Positions 1 to 5,366 of a stretch of DNA of 6,103 nucleotides are shown piece after piece (position 1 is the stretch's first letter; every line of letters starts with the position of its first letter). Source of the DNA: Chloroflexota bacterium (GTDB lineage: Bacteria > Chloroflexota > Limnocylindria > QHBO01); assembly GCA_013697395.1 (NCBI GenBank), contig JACCWY010000058.1, positions 1 to 6,103 on the forward strand, read 5' to 3'. The notes under the pieces were generated by a model. It saw only the letters and a list, made by a program, of their open reading frames with translations. It was not told the origin of the DNA and did no database searches. The position numbers and the translations under genes are program-made.

Positions 1-78
1 CCCCCGACCCCTCCACCCGCTCCATAGGGCGCGGCTGGGCATCGCGAGGCCATTCGCCCGCGGTAACGCTCCGACGCC
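1..78. other. Upstream leader, no gene assigned
   Basis: This is a short C-rich stretch before the first gene. No reading frame through it has recognisable protein content. Frame 1 on the plus strand stops at 25-27. The minus strand has ATG codons at 52-50 and 25-23 whose frames stay open to the left edge, so a divergent gene starting here cannot be excluded, but fewer than 20 codons are visible and nothing identifies them. No RNA gene or repeat was seen. Confidence 0.4.
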
Positions 79-84
79 TAGAAT
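79..84 (+). promoter_or_regulatory. -10-like box TAGAAT for leaderless glgC
   Basis: TAGAAT matches the TANNNT form of a -10 element. It ends 6 bases before the GTG start at 91, so transcription would begin at or next to the start codon and give a leaderless mRNA. No Shine-Dalgarno sequence lies between the box and the start, which supports this. No convincing -35 element was found 16-18 bases upstream. The call is an inference from sequence and spacing, strengthened by similar boxes before two other genes in the window. Confidence 0.6.
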
Positions 85-90
85 CGGCGC

Positions 91-1359
91 GTGTCGAGCA
101 CGGTTCTCACGCTCATCCTCGCCGGCGGCGAGGGCGAGCGGCTCAGCATCCTGTCGCAGGTGCGGGCGAAGCCCGGCGTGCCGTTCGGCGGCAAGTATCG
201 GATCATCGATTTCGCGCTGAGCAATGCCGTGAACTCCGGCCTCACCGACGTGGGCATCCTGACCCAGTACGCGCCGCGCTCGCTGATCGACCACATCGGC
301 GTCGGGCGTCCCTGGGACCTCGACCGCAGCCGAGGTGGCGTGGCCCTGCTGCAGCCGTTCATCGGACGTGGTCGGGCTCGTGATTGGTACCGCGGCACTG
401 CCGACGCCGTCCTCCAGAACCTCGACTTCATCGCGGACCGCGACCCGGAGCTCGTGCTCGTCCTGGCCGGCGACCACGTCTACAAGATGGACTATCGACC
501 GTTCATCGACATGCACCGGTCGATGCATGCCGACGTCACATGCGCGGTGCGCACGGTCCCGATCACGGAGGCGCATCGCTTCGGCATCCTCGACGTGGCG
601 GGCGACGGCCGGGTGACCGCCTTCATCGAGAAGCCGGCAAACCCGCCGTCGAACCTCGTCAGCATGGGCGTCTACGTCTTCAGCTGGCCGTTGCTGCGCG
701 ATCTGCTCAGCGCGGAGCGCGTCGACTTCGGGCGCGACGTGCTGCCGTGGATGGTGGACCAGGGCCGTCGCGTGTTCGCCTACGAGTTCGGCGGCTACTG
801 GCAGGACGTCGGGACGGTCGAGAGCTACTGGCAGACCAGCCTGGATCTGCTGCGCGACGACCCGGGCATCGAGCTCAACGACCTCGGCTGGCTCGTCTAC
901 ACCCGCAGCGAGGAGCGGCCGCCGGCTCGAATCGGACCAGAGGCGTCGGTCAGTCGCTCCATGATCAGTCATGGCTGCGTCATCGAAGGGACCGTGGAGC
1001 ACAGCGTCCTGTCGCCCGGCGTGCGAGTCGCGCGCGGCGCGATCGTCCGCGACTCGATCGTCATGTTCGACGCGGTCATCGAGGCCGATGTCACCCTCGA
1101 CCGCGCGATCCTGGACAAGGAGTGCCATATCGGAGTCGGTGCGACGGTGGGGAGCGGCGACGACCTGCGCCCGAACCGCGACGAGCCCGAGCGCCTGTAC
1201 GCCGGCATCACGCTCGTCGGGAAGCGCGCCCGCGTCCCCCGTGGGGTGACGATCGGGCGGAACTGCCGGATCGACCCGGACGCGACCGAGCGCGACTTCG
1301 CGCGCCGCCGCCGGATCCGTTCGGGCGAGACGATCGTGGCCGGCAACGCGCCACGGTGA
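91..1359 (+). CDS. glgC: Glucose-1-phosphate adenylyltransferase (ADP-glucose pyrophosphorylase)
   Basis: This cytoplasmic enzyme makes ADP-glucose and pyrophosphate from glucose-1-phosphate and ATP, supplying the glucosyl donor for glycogen synthesis. The 422-aa length is normal for GlgC. Visible in order: the nucleotide-binding loop AGGEGERL (11-18); RAKPGVPFGGKYRIIDF (25-41), which contains the Lys linked to activator binding in well-studied GlgC proteins; DWYRGTADAV (98-107); AGDHVYKMDY (126-135) with the catalytic Asp128; the sugar-phosphate-binding FIEKP (178-182, Lys181); DFGRDVLP (212-219); and WQDVGT (237-242). Residues about 283-415 form hexapeptide repeats, the C-terminal left-handed beta-helix that carries allosteric and oligomer contacts. 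The GTG start at 91 places the glycine loop at the usual distance from the N-terminus and lies 6 bases after a TANNNT box. Its stop overlaps the next gene by 4 bases. The ILSQ stretch before RAKP differs from the common PLT form but leaves the active site intact. The effector preference cannot be read from the sequence. No other glycogen gene is in the window. Confidence 0.96.
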   Translation: MSSTVLTLILAGGEGERLSILSQVRAKPGVPFGGKYRIIDFALSNAVNSGLTDVGILTQYAPRSLIDHIGVGRPWDLDRSRGGVALLQPFIGRGRARDWYRGTADAVLQNLDFIADRDPELVLVLAGDHVYKMDYRPFIDMHRSMHADVTCAVRTVPITEAHRFGILDVAGDGRVTAFIEKPANPPSNLVSMGVYVFSWPLLRDLLSAERVDFGRDVLPWMVDQGRRVFAYEFGGYWQDVGTVESYWQTSLDLLRDDPGIELNDLGWLVYTRSEERPPARIGPEASVSRSMISHGCVIEGTVEHSVLSPGVRVARGAIVRDSIVMFDAVIEADVTLDRAILDKECHIGVGATVGSGDDLRPNRDEPERLYAGITLVGKRARVPRGVTIGRNCRIDPDATERDFARRRRIRSGETIVAGNAPR

Positions 1360-1925
1360 GCGCGGCTGAGTCGATCGATCGCTGGCTGGACTCGCTCGGC
1401 CTCGAGATCGTGGCAGCCGCAGGAGAGGCCGGCGATGCCGCCTTCAGTCGCGACGTCGTCGTCGACGGCGACCGCCGCTTCGACCTGCGCGTGACGGTCG
1501 CATGGGTCACCGGCGTCGGCTGCTCGCTGTGGGCTTACTATGGGCTCGAGGCCATGGAGATCCCCAAGAGGACGTATGCCCGGATGCTCCATGCCAATTT
1601 TGACTATCCCTTCGTGAAGTTCGCCATGACCGATGACGACCGACCGATGCTGATGACCGAGCTGCCGGCCGCCGCCGTCGATCGGGACGAGCTCGGCCGC
1701 AGCCTGGCGCGCCTGGCCGTCGTGGCCGATCGGCTGCTGGAGGAGACCGCCAACGCGATCGCCGACCGCGGGATGCTGCCCGATTGGAGCGACCGCACCC
1801 CGCGCAACCGGCCGTTGCTGGACGCCTACCGCGCAGAGGTCGAGGCCACGATGCCGGCATGGGAGCCGCCTCGGCCGAAGGCGCGGCGTCGAGGCCTGCT
1901 GGTGCGGCTGATGGACCGGCTGTGA
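1356..1925 (+). CDS. YbjN / type III secretion chaperone-like fold protein, function unknown
   Basis: This predicted cytoplasmic protein has 189 residues. Residues about 4-135 have the look of the YbjN (CesT-like chaperone) fold: an N-terminal helix (SIDRWLDSLGLE), a beta segment (RRFDLRVTVAWV, 40-51), a central IPKRTYARMLHANFDYPFVK stretch (69-88), another strand (RPMLMTELP, 96-104), then a helix with regular heptad-like leucines (DELGRSLARLAVVADRLLEE, 111-130). The central hydrophobic stretch and the following DELGRSLARL helix are the main reasons for the call. After about residue 140 comes a Pro/Arg-rich linker and a basic, leucine-rich tail (172-189), perhaps an amphipathic helix. The GTG start at 1356 overlaps the glgC stop (GTGA) with no Shine-Dalgarno sequence, so translation is probably coupled to glgC. 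The reading frame stays open far upstream, but that part lies antiphase within glgC and looks like high-GC read-through, so it was excluded. YbjN proteins bind or stabilise partner proteins; the partner here is unknown. GlgC or the next gene's product are guesses from position only. Confidence 0.75.
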   Translation: MSAAESIDRWLDSLGLEIVAAAGEAGDAAFSRDVVVDGDRRFDLRVTVAWVTGVGCSLWAYYGLEAMEIPKRTYARMLHANFDYPFVKFAMTDDDRPMLMTELPAAAVDRDELGRSLARLAVVADRLLEETANAIADRGMLPDWSDRTPRNRPLLDAYRAEVEATMPAWEPPRPKARRRGLLVRLMDRL

Positions 1926-3865
1926 TGAGGCGCCGGCGAGCCCTCCTTCCGTTTCTGCTGCTCACGCTCCTGGCGACCTCGCTGCCCGGTGCGGCGGTGC
2001 GCCCCGTTGCCGCCGCCGAGTTCACGCTCGAGTCGGCGGCGACCTACGACGTGCGCCCGCCGGAGGGGATCATCGCCGTCGCGGTCGACATCAGCTTCAC
2101 GAACACGGCGCCCGACACGGACACCGAGTTCAGCGTGTTCCCCGAGATCCTGCTCGCCGTGCACGACACCGCGTCCGACGTCACCGCCACCGACGGCGAG
2201 GGGAAACTCGAGGTGGAGGTCGGGGTCAATGCCGAGGGCGTGAACGTTGCGACCATCACCCTTCGCGAGGGCGTCCGGTTCGAGGAGACGGTCGAGCTCG
2301 AGGTCGCCTACACCCTTGCCGACGGGGACGATCCCCAGCTGCGCGTGCGCCCGTCGGTCATCGTCTTCCCGGCCTGGGGCTTCGGGACGGCCAGCGAAGT
2401 CAACGTCACCCTGCCCGGCGGCTACGAGGTCCGCGTCGACGGCGATCCGCTGACCGATGCCGGTGGCCGGCTCACCAGCGGGCCGATCGCCGACCCGGCG
2501 CAGTGGCTCGCGCTCGTCACCGCGACCCGGCCGGCGGAGTACACGGCCTTCAGCGCGACGGTCCCGCTCGCCGGCGGGACGGCCGACCTCCAGGTGCGCT
2601 CGTTCGTGGACGACACGGCGTGGGGCGAGCGGACGCTGGACCTCGTGCAGCGTGCGCTGCCGATGTTGGAGGAGGCGATCGGCCTGCCATACCCGCAGGT
2701 CGGCGCCCTCGTGCTCACCGAATCCGTGGCCACCGATGCTTCCGGCTTCGCCGAGTCGGAGGCCGCGGGCACCGAGATCCTCGTTGCGTTCGACCAGCCG
2801 CCCTTCACTGCGCTGCACCAGGTGGCCCACGTATGGCTGTCATCCGAGCTCGTCGAGTCACGCTGGATCCGAGAGGGCATGGCGAGCGACGCGGCTGCCC
2901 GCGTCGCCGCCAGGCTCGAGGTTGAGCCCCCGTACGACCCGGCGACGGAGGCGGCGGCTCGCGAGGCGGCAGCCTTTCCGCTCGACGCCTGGCAGGCGTC
3001 GGCCGACCCCGCCGCGGAGGCCTTCGGCCACGCCGCCTCATGGGCGTTCGTCAGCGAGCTCCGCGCCGAGGCCGGCGACGACGCACTGCGCACCGTCCTG
3101 GGCCGCGTCGCTGCCTCGCTCGGACCGTACGCGGCCCCGGAGATCGACCCGCCAGATGCTGACGGGACCGCGCCCCAGGCTCCGCTCACGACCCGCGCAC
3201 TCCTCGATCACCTGGAGTCGGTCAGCGGTGCGCAGCTTGCGGCACGCTTCGGGGAGCGGGTGCTCGTCCCGGCCGACGTCGCGATGCTCGAAGAGCGGGC
3301 TGCGGCGCGGACCGCGTTCGGCGAGCTCGTCGCCGTTGCCGCTGGCTGGGATTCGCCCGATCCGGCGCGCGCGGCGATGACGGACTGGCGTTTCGACGAT
3401 GCGATCCCGATGATCGCCGACGCCCTGGGGTGGCTCGAGGCGCGCGACGCCCTCCTCGACGAGATGGAGGCGGCCGGCCTGTCCGCACCTGACCGGCTCC
3501 AGCAGGCCTACCGCTCCTTCGGCGGCGGCGTGGAGGCGTACGACGAGCTGGAGGCCCAGCGCGCGGTGGTCCGAGCCTACGGCGCCACGGCAGCCGAGAT
3601 CAACGCCGAGCACTCGTTCCTGGAGCGGATCGGCCTGATCGGGGGGCCCGACCCGGCCCAGCGGCTGCAGATGGCGAACGGCCGGTTCACCGGCGGCGAC
3701 CTTCGCGGTGCCGTGGAGGCGATCTCGGAGGCGCAGCGCATCCTGGCGTCGGCTGAGACGGGCGGGCTGATCCGCCTCGCGAGCGCCATCCTGGTCGTGG
3801 TCATCCTCACGGCAATCGCGGCGCTCCTCGTTCGGCGACGCGCGTCGTACACTGCTGCGCCATGA
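1925..3865 (+). CDS. Exported, C-terminally anchored protein with degenerate gluzincin (peptidase MA-like) domain
   Basis: This 646-aa protein has a signal peptide: RRRR at 2-5, a hydrophobic core at 7-24, and probable cleavage after Ala31 (VAA-AE). One transmembrane helix lies near 615-636 and is followed by RRR, so most of the protein should sit outside the membrane. Residues 32-225 look beta-rich, like the N-terminal domain of M1-type peptidases. Residues 235-330 resemble the zinc-peptidase core: HQVAHVW (298-304) stands where HExxH belongs, and WIREGMA (314-320) where the WxxEG zinc-ligand helix belongs. Both His and Glu317 are kept, but the catalytic Glu is Gln299, so peptidase activity is doubtful and a binding role is plausible. 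Residues 335-610 are mostly helical and Ala-rich; 553-612 recalls stalk-like segments before the anchor. ATG at 1925 overlaps the previous stop by one base. GTG at 1922 is an alternative start adding one residue. No Shine-Dalgarno sequence is visible, so coupling is likely. The substrate and partners are unknown. Confidence 0.78.
   Translation: MRRRRALLPFLLLTLLATSLPGAAVRPVAAAEFTLESAATYDVRPPEGIIAVAVDISFTNTAPDTDTEFSVFPEILLAVHDTASDVTATDGEGKLEVEVGVNAEGVNVATITLREGVRFEETVELEVAYTLADGDDPQLRVRPSVIVFPAWGFGTASEVNVTLPGGYEVRVDGDPLTDAGGRLTSGPIADPAQWLALVTATRPAEYTAFSATVPLAGGTADLQVRSFVDDTAWGERTLDLVQRALPMLEEAIGLPYPQVGALVLTESVATDASGFAESEAAGTEILVAFDQPPFTALHQVAHVWLSSELVESRWIREGMASDAAARVAARLEVEPPYDPATEAAAREAAAFPLDAWQASADPAAEAFGHAASWAFVSELRAEAGDDALRTVLGRVAASLGPYAAPEIDPPDADGTAPQAPLTTRALLDHLESVSGAQLAARFGERVLVPADVAMLEERAAARTAFGELVAVAAGWDSPDPARAAMTDWRFDDAIPMIADALGWLEARDALLDEMEAAGLSAPDRLQQAYRSFGGGVEAYDELEAQRAVVRAYGATAAEINAEHSFLERIGLIGGPDPAQRLQMANGRFTGGDLRGAVEAISEAQRILASAETGGLIRLASAILVVVILTAIAALLVRRRASYTAAP
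3848..3853 (+). promoter_or_regulatory. -10-like box TACACT before pncB
   Basis: TACACT lies inside the last codons of the upstream gene and ends 8 bases before the pncB ATG. Its TANNNT form and spacing resemble the boxes before glgC and the TPR gene, so it may drive a leaderless pncB transcript in addition to operon read-through. It also encodes Tyr-Thr in the upstream protein, so chance occurrence is possible. No -35 element is evident. Confidence 0.42.
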
Positions 3866-4893
3866 CCCCACAGCGCCGGCCACCGCGCTTTCCGACCGCC
3901 GCCGACGTGCTGTCCGGGGAGACAGCCGACGTGTACTTCGAGCGGGCTCGCGCCATCCTCGCCGCCGAACAGATCGACCCGGTCGTGACGATGGAGGTCT
4001 TCTCGCGCGGCGAGGGCGTGCTGTGCGGCGCCGAGGAGGCGCTTGCCTACCTGCGCGAGATCTTCGCCGAGGTCAACGGCAGCCACACGCCGGTGGTGGA
4101 GTCGCTGCACGACGGTGATCGGTTCGGCGTGAAGGAGGTGGTCATGCGCATCGAGGCGCACTACTCCGCCTTCGGCCTGTACGAGACCGCGATCCTGGGC
4201 ATCCTCGCCTCCGGGTCCGGTTGGGCCAGCGCGGCGCGCCGCATCGTCGACGCGGCGGCGCCGGTCCCCGTCATCGGGTTCGGCGCCCGCCACGTGCACC
4301 CGAGTGTGGCCGACCAGATGGACTACGCGTCGGTGGTCGGGGGCTGCATCGGCGCATCGACGCCGGCCGGGGCGCGACTCGCCGGCCTCGCCCCGACCGG
4401 AACGATGCCGCATGCCCTCGTCCTGATCTTCGGCGACACCGTCCGCGCCGCCGAGGCCTTCGACCGACACATCGATCCCGACGTGCCGCGGATCATCCTG
4501 GTCGACACGTTCAAGGACGAGGCGGAGGAGGCGCTCCGCGTCGCCGAGGCGCTCGGCGAGCACCTGTGGGGCGTGCGGCTGGACACGCCCTCGGAGCGCG
4601 GTCGCGTGACGCCCGAGCTCGTCAAGGAGGTCCGCGCGCGGCTCGACCTCGCGGGCCACCCGAACGTGAGGATCGTCGTCTCGGGCGGGATGGACGTCGA
4701 CCGCATCGGCGTCTTCAAGGATGCCGGCGCGCCGGTCGACTCGTTTGCCGTGGGCAGCTACATCAGCAAGGCAAGTCCGATCGACTTCACCGGCGACCTC
4801 AAGGAGATCGACGGCCGCCCGGTCGCCAAGCGCGGTCGGATTCCGGGACGCACCGAGAACCCGCGACTCGAACGGATCGACCTCCGGCGCTAG
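3862..4893 (+). CDS. pncB: Nicotinate phosphoribosyltransferase (archaeal-like short form)
   Basis: This cytoplasmic Preiss-Handler enzyme joins nicotinate to PRPP, with ATP hydrolysis in characterised members, giving nicotinate mononucleotide for NAD salvage. The protein has 343 residues, shorter than E. coli PncB and nearer the archaeal/Thermoplasma-type enzymes. Motifs in order: ADVYF (22-26), the N-terminal family signature; MEVFSRGEGVLCG (44-56); a helix with YETAILGILAS (107-117); FGARHVHP (140-147); GTMPHALVLIFGD (180-192), with the His184 characteristic of the family; VDTFKDEAEEAL (214-225); LWGVRLDTPSERG (235-247); VSGGMDVDRI (273-282), the phosphate-binding strand-loop; AVGSYIS (296-302); and the closing KRGRIPGR (323-330). 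From memory of archaeal relatives, the RR-x-HP motif is usual where this protein has R143-H144-V-H-P. ATG at 3862 overlaps the preceding stop (ATGA); there is no Shine-Dalgarno sequence, but a TACACT box lies 8 bases upstream. Quinolinate phosphoribosyltransferase (NadC) is the main fold relative but fits the motifs less well. Confidence 0.92.
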   Translation: MTPQRRPPRFPTAADVLSGETADVYFERARAILAAEQIDPVVTMEVFSRGEGVLCGAEEALAYLREIFAEVNGSHTPVVESLHDGDRFGVKEVVMRIEAHYSAFGLYETAILGILASGSGWASAARRIVDAAAPVPVIGFGARHVHPSVADQMDYASVVGGCIGASTPAGARLAGLAPTGTMPHALVLIFGDTVRAAEAFDRHIDPDVPRIILVDTFKDEAEEALRVAEALGEHLWGVRLDTPSERGRVTPELVKEVRARLDLAGHPNVRIVVSGGMDVDRIGVFKDAGAPVDSFAVGSYISKASPIDFTGDLKEIDGRPVAKRGRIPGRTENPRLERIDLRR

Positions 4894-4896
4894 GCT
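4891..4896 (+). promoter_or_regulatory. -10-like box TAGGCT for leaderless TPR gene
   Basis: TAGGCT fits TANNNT and ends exactly 6 bases before the ATG at 4903, the same spacing as the glgC box. Its first three bases are the pncB stop codon. No Shine-Dalgarno sequence lies before the start, so a leaderless transcript is the simplest reading. A poor -35 candidate (TCGAAC, 4868-4873) sits 17 bases upstream. Confidence 0.52.
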
Positions 4897-4902
4897 GAAT
4901 CG

Positions 4903-5289
4903 ATGCATCACATGCAGTCGGGGGACGATCGCGAGTCCGCGTACGAGCTGTTCCAGCGCGGGTCGCGGATGCTGGCCGATCGCCACTTCGGAGCGGCCGC
5001 CGTCCTCCTGGAGCGGGCCCTGGCCCTCGAGCCCGGCAAGGCCTCGATCCTCGAGGCGCTCGGGCAGGCCTATTTCAACCAGGGCGATCATCTGCGGGCC
5101 GGGGAGCGCTTCGGCACCATCGTGGACGCCGATCCGCTGGCGCATTACGCCCACTTCGGGCTCGGTCTTTCGCGGGCCCGAATGGGGGACGCATCCGCCG
5201 CGCGGCGCCACCTGCGCATGGCCGTCCTCCTGAAGCCGGAGAACGAGGCGTATCAGCGGGCGCTGGCACGCCTGGGCGACGCCGCGTAG
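4903..5289 (+). CDS. Small tetratricopeptide repeat (TPR) protein
   Basis: This protein of 128 residues is almost wholly made of TPRs, helical hairpins that bind other proteins. Three units can be seen: about 12-45 (AYELFQRGSRMLADRHFGAA then LLERALALEPG), 46-79 (LGQAYFNQGDHLRAGERF then IVDADP) and 80-113 (FGLGLSRARMGDASAARRHL then AVLLKPE). Each keeps the usual small and aromatic residues, and the units end in a D/E/K-P turn. A short capping helix (AYQRALARLGDA) follows. There is no signal peptide or membrane segment, so it should be cytoplasmic. The ATG at 4903 was chosen because it lies 6 bases after a TAGGCT box; ATG at 4912 (Met4) is an alternative that removes MHH. It begins 9 bases after the pncB stop on the same strand. 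Its partner is unknown, and a link to NAD metabolism rests only on position. Confidence 0.85.
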   Translation: MHHMQSGDDRESAYELFQRGSRMLADRHFGAAAVLLERALALEPGKASILEALGQAYFNQGDHLRAGERFGTIVDADPLAHYAHFGLGLSRARMGDASAARRHLRMAVLLKPENEAYQRALARLGDAA

Positions 5290-5298
5290 CGACGCGGC
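5281..5298. terminator. Perfect 7-bp GC hairpin at the end of the TPR gene
   Basis: GCCGCGT (5281-5287) pairs perfectly with ACGCGGC (5292-5298) around the four-base loop AGCG. The stem contains the last codons of the TPR gene and the first T of its TAG stop. It lies between convergent genes, so it could act as a bidirectional transcription stop. No T-run follows on either strand, so it is not a classical intrinsic terminator. In DNA this GC-rich a 7-bp stem could also arise by chance. Confidence 0.35.
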
Positions 5299-5299
5299 T

Positions 5300-5340
5300 C
5301 AGGCGGGATCCGGCTCGCGGCGCGCGCCCAGGCGGGCTCC
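5300..5340. repeat. Short imperfect direct repeat in the convergent gap
   Basis: CAGGCGGGATCC (5300-5311) and CAGGCGGGCTCC (5329-5340) match at 11 of 12 bases and start 29 bases apart. The core CAGGCGGG occurs again at 5396-5403 inside the topoisomerase gene. No mobile element, CRISPR-like order or protein-binding role is evident; it may be simple GC-rich redundancy. Confidence 0.4.
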
Positions 5341-5348
5341 ACGGTGCG

Positions 5349-5366
5349 AGGCAGTGTGCCTAGGCA
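5349..5366. repeat. Nested palindromes over the topoisomerase stop codon
   Basis: AGGCA (5349-5353) and TGCCT (5357-5361) form a 5-bp stem with a three-base loop. TGCCTAGGCA (5357-5366) is itself a perfect 10-bp palindrome. Together they cover the minus-strand stop codon (CTA at 5360-5362 on the plus strand). The two structures share TGCCT and would compete. They may help end the minus-strand message, but no T-run is present and the function is unknown. Confidence 0.35.

Noticed and set aside
1..52. Possible divergent gene starting at a minus-strand ATG at 52 or 25
   Set aside because: Only 8-17 codons are visible, Gly-rich and without a recognisable match or a clear promoter box, so it cannot be supported.
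384..1355. Upstream extension of the YbjN-like gene's frame back to an ATG at 384
   Set aside because: It would overlap almost all of glgC in another frame and translates to Arg/Ala/Pro-rich sequence. The recognisable protein begins after the GTG at 1356.
1826..2830. A 334-codon minus-strand open frame opposite the exported protein gene
   Set aside because: The composition (Arg/Gly/His/Asp-rich, no hydrophobic core pattern) matches a shadow frame. The plus-strand frame has a signal peptide, a domain and a membrane anchor.
2816..2836. Calling the 1925-3865 product an active zinc peptidase
   Set aside because: The catalytic Glu of HExxH is Gln, so an active-enzyme name is not justified.
2457..3380. 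A 307-codon plus-strand frame within the exported protein gene
   Set aside because: It is Arg/Ser/Pro-rich low-complexity translation, an out-of-phase shadow of the gene at 1925-3865.
3577..5211. A 544-codon open frame on the minus strand opposite pncB and the TPR gene
   Set aside because: It runs antisense to two genes with clear family motifs, has no recognisable domain and is rich in His/Arg/Asp, typical of antisense frames in very GC-rich DNA where stop codons are rare.
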